In this document: piece after piece, positions 1 through 22,800 of the stretch
Position numbering within the stretch: the first letter of the stretch is position 1
Layout: the number at the start of each line of letters is the position of its first letter
From: Macrostomum hystrix
Lineage: Eukaryota; Platyhelminthes; Macrostomidae
NCBI GenBank assembly: GCA_950097015.1
Contig: CATNEN010000012.1
Location: 1,791,501 to 1,855,500 of the forward strand
Reading direction: 5' to 3'
DNA length: 64,000 nucleotides
The notes under the pieces: model-generated
What the model was told of the DNA's origin: nothing
The model's input: the letters and a program-made list of their open reading frames with translations, nothing else
Database searches by the model: none
Position numbers and translations under genes: made by a program

Positions 1-597
1 AGGGGATCGGATAGTTCAAGGGGGATCAGATAGTTCAAAAGGGGATCGGATAGTTCAAAAGGGGATCGGACTGTTCAAAAGGGGATCGGATAGTTCAAAA
101 TGGGATCGGATAGTTCAAAATGGGATCGGATAGTTCAAAAAGGGATCGGATGGTTCAAAAGGGGATCTGATAGTTCAAAGGGATAGGATAGTTCAAAATG
201 GGATCGGATAGTTCAAAATGGGATCGGATAGTTCAAAATGGGATCGGATAGTTCAAAAATGGATCGGATAGTTCAAGGGGGATCAGATAGTTTAAAAGGG
301 GATCTGATAGTTCAAAAAGGGGATCGGATAGTTCAAAAAGGGGATCGGATAGTTCAAAAAGGGATCGGATAGTTCAAAAAGGGGATCGGATAGTTCAAAA
401 AGGGGATCTGATAGTTCAAAAAGGGGATCGGATAGTTCAAAAAGGGGATCGGATAGTTCAAAAAGGGATCGGATAGTTCAAAAAGGGGATCGGATAGTTC
501 AAAAAGGGGATCTGATAGTTTAAAAGGGGATCTGATAGTTTAAAAGGGGATCTGATAGTTCAAAAAGGGGATCTGATAGTTCAAAGGGGATCAGATG
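1..597. repeat. 21-bp minisatellite, intron of STK32
   Basis: About 28 copies of GGGATCGGATAGTTCAAAA with 1-2 extra A/G. It continues past the left edge and ends about 50 nt from the exon-4 5' splice site. Confidence 0.95.
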
Positions 598-649
598 GCG
601 TCAAATGTCCAATCGGATTACGAAATGCAGTATTTCAGCAGTTTCCCAC

Positions 650-9921
<9,272 letters not shown>

Positions 9922-10892
9922 GATTTCGGTCGAGTTTCAGAGCTAAGTATCAGCGAGTAGACATAGCAACAGAATGCTTAGATTATATGCACTATTAATA
10001 TATGGGTTTTAGAGTTCGAAGCACGAGCTAATCAATTAATTACCGCAAGCCCAATGTAGTGCACAACTGCAAATCGGAAATAAAAAAAGCTAATTTGTGT
10101 TCCTGGCAAAAAAACTAGCTTACGAGCAGAAAAGCGTGTCTTTTTCTGTGCTGCCGATGATAGACGCTTCTAGGAAAGATCGATTTTTGAATCAGGCGCG
10201 AAAAAAGGCAGTGAAACAAATGACACCGTCTCCAACGAGTTTGAAAAGCTAGAATATTTTTTTTGCAATTAACTTATTTTAATTAGCACATTTCTATTCT
10301 AATTTCAATTAACAATATAGTAAGCGAATCCATATACATATTCATAGAAAAAATCCTCAAATTAACAATAACGGAAAAACGGAAAAAGCACTAGCACGTG
10401 CTCTAACAGGTAAGCGATGGTGGATTTGAGACTCAGAGTTCGGATTATTAAATTACATTTTCGAATTCGCTATGCAGTGCTTTTTGTATATTCCGTAAGA
10501 ACTGAGAAATTAAGCACATGAAACACAAACTAAAAATTGCCTTAAAAGGAGTTTGATAGTCTATGAATAATAATGTGTTAATCCAATGTATATATATGAA
10601 TACATCTGCGTATCTAAAAATAAGTACGTATTTTCTCTATGCTTTATTTTCTAATTTGTGTACGTATAATGTATATTCTTTTTCAGTAAAACTGATAATG
10701 TTGTTGAATTCATAAGTGAAGTCGACATAAAATACTTTTTTAAACATAAATTTATCACTGGAGTGCTCTTTGCTTGATGTATTTATTGTACGTTTGACAC
10801 ATTTAGTACGAACCAACACCATACGTCCAGACAGCCTCCACTTCCCACACACACAATCGATCTCTACCTAGGTGCTGCACCAACCACCTTAT
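9922..10892. other. Kinase upstream / intergenic DNA, no gene seen
   Basis: AT-rich sequence between the STK32 start and the first array. A possible acceptor-like CTTAG lies 23 nt before the kinase ATG. No supported coding region. Confidence 0.6.
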
Positions 10893-11125
10893 CTCTCTGC
10901 CCCAGCTGCTCCACCCACCACCCCATTTTTCTGCCCAGCTGCTGCCCCACCAGCCCATCTCTCCGCCCAGCTGCTGCCCCACCACCCCATTTCTCTGTCC
11001 AGCTGCTGCACCCACCACCCCATTTCTCTGTCCAGCTGCTGCACCCACCCCATTTCTCTGACCAGCTGCTGCACCCACCACCTCATTTCTCTGATCAGCT
11101 GCTGCACTCACCACCTCAAATTCTC
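10893..11125. repeat. 33-bp minisatellite (family A, locus 1)
   Basis: About seven copies of a unit containing CCAGCTGCTGCACCCACCAC and CCATTTCTCTGT. The same unit forms the array at 15085-15505. Confidence 0.95.
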
Positions 11126-11876
11126 GCCATGAACAAAAAATAATTTTTAATAAACGCAACAAAAAACGTTTCAGCTAACTATTTATATTCACACTGTAAA
11201 TTTATTATAATAGTGCCAATTCTGAAAGCAGGATAGTCGGCTGATCGATTGGATCACCCAATGACTTGATCATTCAACCAAAGATCCAATACACAGTCAC
11301 TTTAAATTAATTTGACATATTGAAATCAAACTTAGAATTTGCTTAGAATGAACTGTAATTTCATAAATTATAGTCACAAGCCAGTATAACTAACAAGCAA
11401 AGCGCTAGGATGAAATTAAAAATCTACAGTAACTTAAGAGGAGTTTCGGCGAGTACTGATTGATTGTGCTGAATGATAAAAATAAGAACAGCAACACTAA
11501 GAAAATGAAATAGGCCGGCATAATCTGAATGTATTCAAACATATTATGCATAGCTAGGAACCAAAGTAGTATAAGGACAAATAAATGATAAATATCTCTT
11601 AGAAGTAGGTGTGCAAAGTTATAGCCAAATTAGTGCGGACCTAATAGCAACTTCTATGCCGCATAATATAAGTTTATTTAAGGTATATAAAAAATAGAAT
11701 GAAGAACACTGTTATAATACAGGTATTACTAATAACAGTACCTGCGATTGAGTGGAGGAGAAACTGTGGATTGCTGAATGAGTCTAAACTAGAATACCCA
11801 TGTGATAATACGATCCTCAAATTAGAAAAACTGTTTAGTATACAATGGTGGCTTGAATGCTCAAATAACCGAGGGT

Positions 11877-13425
11877 TCAATGACCTATCTTGGAATCTGT
11901 AGGGATAATGACCTATCTAGGAAACTGTAGGGATAATGACCTATCTAGGAAACTGTAGGGATAATGACCTATCTAGGAAACTGTAGGGATAATGACCGAT
12001 CTAGGAAACTGTAGGGATAATGACCGATCTTATAATGACCGATCTAGGAAACTGTAGGGATAATGACCGATCTAGGAAACTGTAGGGATAATGACCTATC
12101 TAGGAAACTGTAGGGATAATGACCTATCTAGGAAACTGTAGGGATAATGACCGATCTAGGAAACTGTAGGGATAATGACCGATCTTATAATGACCGATCT
12201 AGGAAACTGTAGGGATAATGACCGATCTAGGAAACTGTAGGGATAATGACCTATCTTGGAATCTGTAGGGATAATGACCAATCTAGGAAACTGTAGGGAT
12301 AATGACCTATCTTGGAATCTGTAGGGATAATGACCTATCTTGGAATCTGTAGGGATAATGACCGATCTAGGAAACTGTAGGGATAATGACCGATCTTGGA
12401 ATCTGTAGGGATAATGACCTATCTTGGAAACTGTAGGGATAATGACCAATCTAGGAAACTGTAGGGATAATGACCGATCTAAGAAACTGTAGGGATAATG
12501 ACCGATCTAGGAAACTGTAGGGATAATGACCGATCTAAGAAACTGTAGGGATAATGACCAATCTAAGAAACTGTAGGGATAATGACCGATCTAAGAAACT
12601 GTAGGGATAATGACCAATCTAGGAAACTGTAGGGATAATGACCGATCTAGGAAACTGTAGGGATAATGACCGATCTAGGAAACTGTAGGGATAATGACCA
12701 ATCTAGGAAACTGTAGGGATAATGACCGATCTAAGAAACTGTAGGGATAATGACCAATCTAAGAAACTGTAGGGATAATGACCGATCTAAGAAACTGTAG
12801 GGATAATGACCAATCTAGGAAACTGTAGGGATAATGACCGATCTAGGAAACTGTAGGGATAATGACCGATCTAGGAAACTGTAGGGATAATGACCAATCT
12901 AGGAAACTGTAGGGATAATGACCGATCTAAGAAACTGTAGGGATAATGACCGATCTAGGAAACTGTAGGGATAATGACCGATCTAGGAAACTGTAGGGAT
13001 AATGACCGATCTAAGAAACTGTAGGGATAATGACCGATCTAGGAAACTGTAGGGATAATGACCGATCTAAGAAACTGTAGGGATAATGACCGATCTAAGA
13101 AACTGTAGGGATAATGACCGATCTAGGAAACTGTAGGGATAATGACCTATCTAGGAAACTGAAGGTATAATGACCGATTTAGGAAACTGTAGGGATAATG
13201 ACCGATCTAAGAAACTGTAGGGATAATGACCGATCTAGGAAACTGTAGGGATAATGACCGATCTAGGAAACTGTAGGGATAATGACCGATCTAAGAAACT
13301 GTAGGGATAATGACCGATCTAAGAAACTGTAGGGATAATGACCGATCTAAGAAACTGTAGGGATAATGACCTATCTAGGAAACTGAAGGTATAATGACCG
13401 ATTTAGGAAACTGTAGGGGAAATGA
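11877..13425. repeat. 28-bp minisatellite
   Basis: About 55 copies built on CTAGGAAACTGTAGGGATAA followed by TGACCGAT, with TGACCAAT and TGACCTAT variants. Intergenic between STK32 and PACSIN. Confidence 0.95.
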
Positions 13426-14019
13426 CCGCCAAAGTAGGGTTCCTTAAAAAAATTCGACTCTAAAAAAAGCAATCAAGTAGCAGTTTCAAGGTTAAATTGC
13501 ACCAACTTTTTCAACTAGGGCCTACGCACGAAAAAACTAAATAAAATGTTTACATATATCATCTAGTCATAAATTATTATTTAACGAACTGTGCATGAAG
13601 AATAAAAGAATAACTGATTGCTATAAATTTCAGATTATTCAGAAAAAAACTGCAATTGTATGGCACGTCAGACAACGCTAGTCATAATTGACCAGACGAT
13701 TGTCCGAACAATGCGATTTATTATCGACTGTGAGACAACAGCAGACTACTGCAAGTAGCATTCAGCAAAAATGCTGCACCACCTGCCTAACAAAGTAACG
13801 GGTGAGCATTCTCTCTAACATGTGTCTAATGGAACGCAACAGTATTAAATTTTGAGAAATGTGGATACAATGGAAACAATCAAGGATAAATTAGCACAAA
13901 AACTAAGCTTCTGAACTTAAAAAGCGTTGGATAAAATAGAAACAAAAATAGCTTTCATCGAAATATTAAAATACAATCGAATGATGATCACCGTATCCCG
14001 CTTGCGAAGTAGCCCCTGC
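13426..14019. other. Intergenic gap, nothing recognised
   Basis: AT-rich unique sequence between two arrays, with no coding signal I can support. Confidence 0.6.
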
Positions 14020-14622
14020 ACCTGAGGCTGTAACTAAGGACAATTGACCAACTCTGAGACTGTAACTAAGGACAATTGACCAACTCTGAGACTGTAACTA
14101 AGGACAATTGACCAACTCTGGGGCTGTAACTAAGGACAATTGACCAACTCTGGGGCTGTAACTATGTATGACCTACTCTGGGGCTGTAACTATGTATGAC
14201 CTACTCTGGGGCTGTAACTATGTATGACCTACTCTGGGGCTGTAACTATGTATGACCTACTCTGGGGCTGTAACTATGTATGACCTACTCTGGGGCTGTA
14301 ACTATGTATGACCTACTCTGGGGCTGTAACTATGTATGACCTACTCTGGGGCTGTAACTATGTATGACCTACTCTGGGGCTGTAACTATGTATGACCTAC
14401 TCTGGGGCTGTAACTATGTATGACCTACTCTGGGGCTGTAACTATGTATGACCTACTCTGGGGCTGTAACTAAGGACAATTGACCAACTCTGAGGCTGTA
14501 ACTATGTATGACCTACTCTGGGGCTGTAACTATGTATGACCTACTCTGGGGCTGTAACTATGTATGACCTACTCTGGGGCTGTAACTATGTATGACCTAC
14601 TCTGGGGCTGTAACTAAGGATA
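14020..14622. repeat. Two-type minisatellite (28 and 32 bp)
   Basis: Units alternate between TGTAACTATGTATGACCTAC (28 bp) and TGTAACTAAGGACAATTGAC (32 bp), both ending CTCTGGGGC or a variant. The 32-bp type flanks and interrupts the 28-bp block. Confidence 0.93.
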
Positions 14623-15084
14623 ATAGAAATAAAAAGCTAGCAAAGCAGACGATAGTGCCAGCGGATTATGCGAGGAGAACAGGTAAAAATAATCTTCACA
14701 GATAGATTCGGGTAAGAATATGGTGTACTGCATGAGATGAATAATTTAACAAGAAATTAGTATTATTAATTAGTGACGTTCCTACTGACAGACAATAGAA
14801 TAAAAAGTAGGACAATAGGAGTTACTGAAAATAAACGATGAGCCAAAGTAGAAGCTTAATTGCGATTTTTATTTTTAAAAAGCCCAAAATCAAATTAAAA
14901 AACCAAAACATTAGTACCAGTCATTTCAATAAAGAAATTCATCACAGTTTGGTGCCAATGCAAGATGGGGAACAATCCACAGGTGGGAAAAAAGTAGAAA
15001 ATTGGAGCGAAAAAATACATGCATCCCATATTTATATAAAAAACAACTCACTGGACGGCCGACGAAAACATATGACAAGACTCT

Positions 15085-15505
15085 AAGTGCAGCTGCACCC
15101 ACTACCCAATTTCTCTGTCCAGCTGCTGCACCCGCCACACCATTTCTCTGTCCAGCTGCTGCATCCACCACCCCATTTCTCTGACCAGCTGCTGCACCCA
15201 CCACTCCATTTCTCTGTCCAGCTGCTGCATCCACCACCCCATTTCTCTGACCAGCTGCTGCACCCACCACCCCATTTCTCTGACCAGCTGCTGCACCCAC
15301 CACCCCATTTCTCTGTCCAGCTGCTGCACCAACCACCCCATTTCTCTGTCCAGCTGCTGCACCCACCACCCCATTTCTCTGTCCAGCTGCTGCACTTAAC
15401 ATCTCATTTTTCTGACCAGCAGCCTCAGCCACCACCCCAATTTCTCTGTCCGGCAGCTGCACCCAGCACCCCATTTCTCTGTCGAGTTGCTGCTCCCACA
15501 ACATG
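15085..15505. repeat. 33-bp minisatellite (family A, locus 2)
   Basis: About 13 copies of the unit also found at 10893-11125, in the same orientation. Confidence 0.95.
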
Positions 15506-16111
15506 ATTTTATCGATCAAGCCGCTGCGTCAAACTTATTTAATTTGGCCGCTTCGCAACAAGTACTAAATTGCGAAGGCCTAGGTATTTTCAGTAGCCCA
15601 TCCAGTGGTGTTAGCATTGGTTGCGTAGAATTTTGCAAACTAAAATTCTAAATACCAACCAAATGGAGTTAGATAGACACTAATTCGAAAAAATTCCCTA
15701 GTGTGTCAATGGTGATAGATAAATTAAAATAAACAGCAAATAAATTAAGTGTTTAAGACGGAACTAGAACTTATAACTATGGGATCTAAAATTAATATAA
15801 TAAAAAGTCTTAAAACACAAGAATATAATAGCATAATTTCTGACTGGTGCAGTAGACTGGAGTGCATTGAATTTACAAGTGATCAATTGACGGCAACAGA
15901 AGCTGAGGATGTGAAAGTCGAAAATCAGAAAGAGGACAAAATAAAAGCCGGCAATATAAGAAGCGCATGCTGGGTAAAGATTATAAAACAATTCTAACTA
16001 TCAGTAAGTTGATGATTGTGCAATCGAATAATTTAGAGTAGTCTTAAATTAACAAATGAATAGCTACTACGAAAATAGGATCAATATATATCAATAGAAT
16101 CAATATGTAGC

Positions 16112-16762
16112 TCAGGCTGGCTCCACATAATTGGCCGGGTAGAGACCAACCCGGGCGTCCTTGCGACCCTTACACCAGCCTTGCTCGTCTTCGTCGTCAA
16201 GCTTCTCGAAAACGTCGCCTAAATGGAATAAGAAAATCGAAATCAGAATACATTTTTAATTTAGGCAATTTATAAAGCAGTTAAGTTAGTGCAAAAACTC
16301 CTTATTATACTACTTATGATTCCTGTTAAGTAGCACGCATAGAAAATCACTACTATAATTTGTGCTAAACTCACCGGCCATGAAGGATAGTTCATCCTCC
16401 TCTGTACCCGCGTAGTCGTACAGAGCTCGCACCGGTACGCCGTGCCGACCGTCATCTTCCAGGGCGCCTGAAGCTGAGCCGTCAGCTGCCTGCGGCGGCA
16501 TCTCGTCGTCGAACGGATTGGAACTGGCAAATCGGTGAGGAAATTTGTTAGAATGAGAGTATATATTAGAGAGAGTTGGAATGAAATATATAAAACGAGC
16601 GAAATATTGAATCTAAAAATCAGCAGCCTCATAAAGGATTATCTAAAACATTAGATTAGAAGAATAAGAACTGTTAGAAATTAGAAAATAGGTTTCGTTA
16701 TTAGTTGTTATTAGATTAGGAGTCACCAATGGCAGAGAAATAATACAGAAAAACAGACGGGC

Positions 16763-16858
<96 letters not shown>

Positions 16859-19800
16859 TGCTATTGCATTATTGCAACTGCTATTACAGACGAACGATTA
16901 ACCGTTTTAGCACGCCAATGTTGTCAAAAACTCGCGTACATAAATGAATTAGCAAATTGAAATTAAAACTGGGTTACAAAATCAAGTCGAATTGTCCGCA
17001 TACCAAAGCAAAAAGCGAATAATCAGATTCAGATAAAAGCACAGCAGGTTAATTAATGAACACCGTTTGCATAAATCTCATACATACTAAATATTTGGAA
17101 TCGTTAATTAACAATAGGACTAATCAAGCCATTTTACCGCCCATTTTTATACTAAGGGGGATTTCCCCAGACATTTCTTGGCAGCGCCCGAATGCTAACA
17201 GCGTTGGGTGGTGACTGATTGGCTGACAGACTAGGCGATGGTGTCCTGTGTTTGAGCTGCGCCTAATATTTAGACTTGATCAGGGAAATTGGAGAAATTT
17301 GCGTAGGGTGTCCATAGTGGCCTAGTTTCACCTGTTGCAGCCCTTGAAGGTCCAGCAGTCCGTCTAGATAAAGGTAGGTGACCACCGAAGACGGAGATGA
17401 TGCAGGCACATTCGGGTGACATGCTGATCAATTTTGAAGGCCTGGCAAGGCCGCACTGAAGCGCAGTGCTAATTTGTGTATAGGGGTGTATGAAATACAC
17501 TAGCTCTTATGGGAAAAATCTGACCTTCGGCCAGAAACATTGAATATCTCGACGGTCTGAAGAGCTGGCGACTTGGTTCTTGTTTCAGAAGATGCGCAAC
17601 AAAAAGTTGGCCCGTGTTCTTGAGTTTCGTGCGCTTGCGTTGCTCTATTCGTGTGCAGCACAACAAATGGTCAGGGGGGAATTCCCCCATTGGTAGTTCT
17701 ACTGATAACAAACAAAGCCGCATAATTTTCTTTGCGAAACCAACAATAAGCATTAAAATTGCTATAGCAATTTTTTGTCTGTTGCTGTTGTTATGGGATT
17801 AAGCTAGTGTGATTAAGCGCAGAACTCTTATAAATCTCTTATACTTGTCTGCAGGTCGTGAATTAGTCGGCTCAGCAAACGGATTCAAACTGTCGCTATA
17901 GGCTGAGGCTGGCCGAGCTTGTTGACTTCGAGTTGGCTGCTGCTGCTGCTGTGATCGCCTTCAGTGCGAAAGAAAACACACAATGCAATGTGACAAGAAA
18001 ATGAAACTAAAATAAAACAAAACAAAAATTAAATTAAACTCAAACTGAGGATTTAGGATTGGGGAATTCCAGTGTGGGATTAGGATTGTGGAATTACAAT
18101 GTGGGATAAGGATTGTGGAATTCCAATGTGGGATAAGGATTGTGGAATTACAATGTGGGATTAGGATTGTGGAATTCTAATGTGGAATTAGGATTGTGGA
18201 ACTCCAATGTGGGATTAGGATTGTGGAATTCCAATGTGGGATTAGGATTGTGGAATTCCAATGTGGGATTAGGATTGTGGAATTCTAATGTGGGATTAGG
18301 ATTGTGGAATTCCAATGTGGAATTAGGATTGTGGAATTCCAATGTGGGATTAGGATTGTGGAATTCCAATGTGGAATTAGGATTGTGGAACTCCAATGTG
18401 GGATTAGGATTGTGGAATTCTAATGTGGGATTAGGATTGTGGAATTCCAATGTGGAATTAGGATTGTGGAACTCCAATGTGGGATTAGGATTGTGGAATT
18501 CTAATGTGGGATAAGGATTGTGGAATTACAATGTGGGATAAGGATTGTGGAATTACAATGTGGGATAAGGATTGTGGAATTACAATGTGGGATAAGGATT
18601 GTGGAATTACAATGTGGGATAAGGATTGTGGAATTACAATGTGGGATAAGGATTGTGGAATTACAATGTGGGATAAGGATTGTGGAATTACAATGTGGGA
18701 TAAGGATTGTGGAATTACAATGTGGGATAAGGATTGTGGAATTACAATGTGGGATAAGGATTGTGGAATTACAATGTGGGATAAGGATTGTGGAATTACA
18801 ATGTGGGATAAGGATTGTGGAATTCTAATGTGGGATTAGGATTGTGGAATTACAATGTGGGATAAGGATTGTGGAATTACAATGTGGGATAAGGATTGGG
18901 GATTCCAGTGTGGGATTAGGATTGGGGATTCCAGTGTGGGATTAGGATTGGGGATTCCAGTGTGGGATTAGGATTGGGGATTCCAGTGTGGGATTAGGAT
19001 TGGGGATTCCAGTGTGGGATTAGGATTGGGGATTCCAGTGTGGGATTAGGATTGGGGATTCCAGTGTGGGATTAGCATAGGGCATTCCAATATTGGATCT
19101 ATATCTGGTACACAACGGTCAATTTAACGGTCAACCAAATTTACGAGTGCAGCGCAATGACAACATTTAAATTGAATTGCTAAAAGTACAACATTTTAAT
19201 CCATTAGCAGAAATTCTAAAAAGTAAATAAGCAATTACTATCAGAGTACAACGGAATTGTTATGAAAAACTACCGCGCCCTCTAAATGTCTAGCGATGCA
19301 AGCATTGATGCATTATATATTCAAATAAAACTTGTGCGCATAATCACCTGTAATTATCACCAGTGGGACTATCAGTGTCGTTACTCTGCTGCTGCTGTTG
19401 CAGCTGCTGACCGCTGTTGCGAGCATTGCTGCCGCCCACGCCGCCCCCGCCACGACCAGCTGGTTCGTCGGCAGTTAGACTCGAGCCGCCAGACTTTTTA
19501 CCGCGAACGCTGCCACTGCCGCCGCCGCCGCCTTCGCCAGAGCTGGCGGCGCCGAATTCCTCAAACTGAGGCCACTGGGCGGGCATGCAGTCGCCGTGGT
19601 TCTGGGCCCACCAGCGCAGATCTTGCGTAGCATCGGCGCGTTGAATTGTGTGGAGCAGATTGTCGTAGGTTTCCGGAATGCTGGCGGGTGTTTAGGAAGG
19701 GGGGATTGGCGGAGAGACTATGAGGCTGCGCGAGGTCTAATGACGATTCAAGAGTTGCTTCGAAAATTTCTTGTACTATTATTTAGCGCAACTCTTAGAG

Positions 19801-22800
19801 TTTAAATTTTAAACTATTAGACGATTAACCAGTTTGTTAGACATTGGATAACCTGTTCGACATTGGATAACCTGTTAATTATACATTGGGTAACCTATTT
19901 GTTAGACATTGGGTAACCTGTTAGACATTGGGTAACCTATTTGTTAGACATTGGGCAACCTATTTGTTAGACATTGGGTAACCTGTTCGACATTGGATAA
20001 CCTGTTAGACATTGGGGAACCCTGTGTGTTCGACATTGGGTAACCTGTTAGACATTGGGTAACCTATTTGTTCGACATTGGATAACCTGTTAGACATTGG
20101 GTAACCTGTTCGACATTGGGTAACCCTGTGTGTTCGACATTGGGTAACCTGTTAGACATTGGGTAACCTGTTAGACATTGGGTAACCTGTTAGACATTGG
20201 GAAACATGTTAGACATTGGGTAACCTGTTAGACATTGGATTACCTGTTAGAAATTGGGTACCCTGTCAGACATTACAATTCACAGCTGTAAGACTTAGGG
20301 TAAGTGGCAATACAGAATTAGATTTCGATAATTCCAAAACAGCCAAAGACTCAGAAATTTCTTGAGAATAAATAAAAATAAATCTAATCTGACTGGACTA
20401 TGCTTTAACCTTAATTTAAACACACAATTCATTGAATATGCATAGCAGAGAAAGTACATCGTATAATCTATGAAACTAGTAATCGCATTAATCTAAGATC
20501 CGTAGACAGAGGAGACAGTTCTAACATGCATCATTTCTGAACTGGTATTTGTACGCCCAGGGCAGGAGAGGTCGGACCGGGGAAGCCCTGGGGAAATTTG
20601 TCGCAGAAAGATTCACAGAAAGGCGAGGCATCTAATCCCGCACTAACTCCTGCGTTCAATTCCCTCTTCTACCATATATAGCCGTCACAGAGCCCGCCAC
20701 CTTAGATTGCTCCATTGCTCCAAGGAAGGAAGAACTAGGCTTAAATATATATTTCAATCTATCAAAGAATTCAAGAATGAGAGGCTAAGACCCTTCAATT
20801 ATCAATTGTATAGCTGCGCTGGACTCACTTTCACTGCTCACTGTGCGATTTGATGAGCATTGTAGCTGACATTGTGAGATGGTAGGGTCAGACGGTAGAC
20901 AGTGAGATAGTAGACAGTGAGACGGTAGACAGTGAGATAGTAGACAGTGAGATAGTAGACAGTGAGATAGTAGACAGTGAGACGGTAGACAGTGAGACGG
21001 TAGACAGTGAGACGGTAGACAGTGAGACGGTAGACAGTGAGACGGTAGACAGTGAGACGGTAGACAGTGAGACGGTAGACAGTGAGACGGTAGGCAGTGA
21101 GACGGTAGACAGTGACACGGTAGACAGTGAGACGGTAGACAGTGAGACTGTCTGGTCAATGGCTTGAATGATTGGTCAAGAGAGGAGTATATAGATAGAA
21201 ATTAAACCTAGTCGAGACATTGGTGGGTCCAGATCACACGCACCCAAATTACTAAACAACTAGTCCTGATAGCCATTTTACACCTGGGTGGAGATAAGCA
21301 CAAGGGAATTTAGTGTCTGTTCTACGACGCAAATCGTCTCCCTTGAGATTCGAACTTCTGACCTCCTCTCGGTGAGAAGTCCAAAGCTCTACCCCGGCTG
21401 GGCTACAACCTACAAGCTCCCAAGGTAGATAATTGAGCAAAGAAATGGCTGAGCTCAGCTCAGAGCAGCGGTGGCAGCTGACTAGAGCAATTATCATGCA
21501 ATCAGCTGACACAGGGGGAGAGCCAGTAAACTAAGGGGAAGGTGGGGATAAAAGAAAATAGCCGGCCAGTGTGTTCTAGCTGTAAAGTAAGGAGGATAGA
21601 AAACTGCGACACAACACGCACACACGCCCTGGCAAACACACACACACACGACAGGCCAGGCCAACTAAAGCAAAGCAAGGAAACTGCAGAGAGAGAGGAG
21701 GCGTGGCGAAGCAAGCAGAGAGGGAGGACAAGGGAAAGAAAAAATGGGAAGAATAGTGCAGAGAGAGAGATGGGAGATGGGTGAGACTTCTAGCTAAAGA
21801 AGCGAGGAGTGCAGAGTGTGAATGTGTGTGTGTCTGTGGTCAAAGAGGCAAAGACTTTTGAGTAGTTATGTGGGTTTAGCCGGGGAATCGAGGCGGCAGC
21901 GGAGGCTCAGAAAGTCCAGCAGACAGAGGTGCGCGGGTGCCTATGGGGAGGGGATCGAGACACAGGGAGCACGGGGAGCTGCTGCGTATCCGGCTATGGA
22001 AAAAGTAGAGAAAAGTAAGCGCGATGGAAGCCGAGCATGCGTCCCGACAACCAAATCGACTGGATCAAGTTTGATTGGCTAGCTATGTAGTCAATTGGGC
22101 CATAGACTATGCATTAAAAAAGATAACTCCTTAGTTTTAACATTGTTAGACTACAGCGATTATTATATAAGCGATTATTATAGTAATAGTAATATTAATA
22201 ATAATTGTTTACACCTGCGAGAGTTAGGCCATGTGCAAGCGCAGCTATTGCGCGGCGCATCTGAATGCTGCGTACGGCTGTTTTATTTCATGGACTGGGG
22301 GACGCCACACCCAGCTAATGCTGGTAGACATTGAATAGCTGGGTAAGATGAAACAGAGTTAAGCATCTTGCTAAAGGACACACCATTTTTTCAGTGAAAT
22401 TAAGAACCGAATCACTGACCTTCAAGTCGTGAGTCTGAAGCTTTTCGCAACGACCTCTACAAGATAGCTAGATAAGTATCTAGGTAGGCGCAGGTAGGCA
22501 GCTAACCAATACAACTAGGCCAGATAGACAGAGGCGGAGAGACCAGCAGAGATGTGGACAGACAAGCAGAGATGTGGACAGACAAGCAGAGATGTGGACA
22601 GACAAGCAGAGAGACAGACAGACAAGCAGAGATGTGGACAGACAAGCAGAGATGTGGACAGACAAGCAGAGAGGTGGACAGACAAGCAGAGAGGTGGACA
22701 GACAAGCAGAGATGTGGACAGACAAGCAGAGAGGTGGACAGACAAGCAGAGAGGTGGACAGACAAGCAGAGAGGTGGACAGACAAGCAGAGAGGTGGACA

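Noticed and set aside
1-600. Possible CRISPR array
   Set aside because: Units are head-to-tail without unique spacers, and the DNA is from a eukaryote. The same applies to all other arrays here.
17270-17500. Conserved short ORF ([19 protein letters not shown]) also at 26179 and 54792
   Set aside because: It lies wholly inside the three MITE copies, so conservation reflects shared transposon ancestry. No start or splice context supports a gene.
21335-21425. Functional tRNA gene on the minus strand
   Set aside because: A- and B-box-like motifs exist, but T-arm and acceptor pairing are poor. More like a SINE head.
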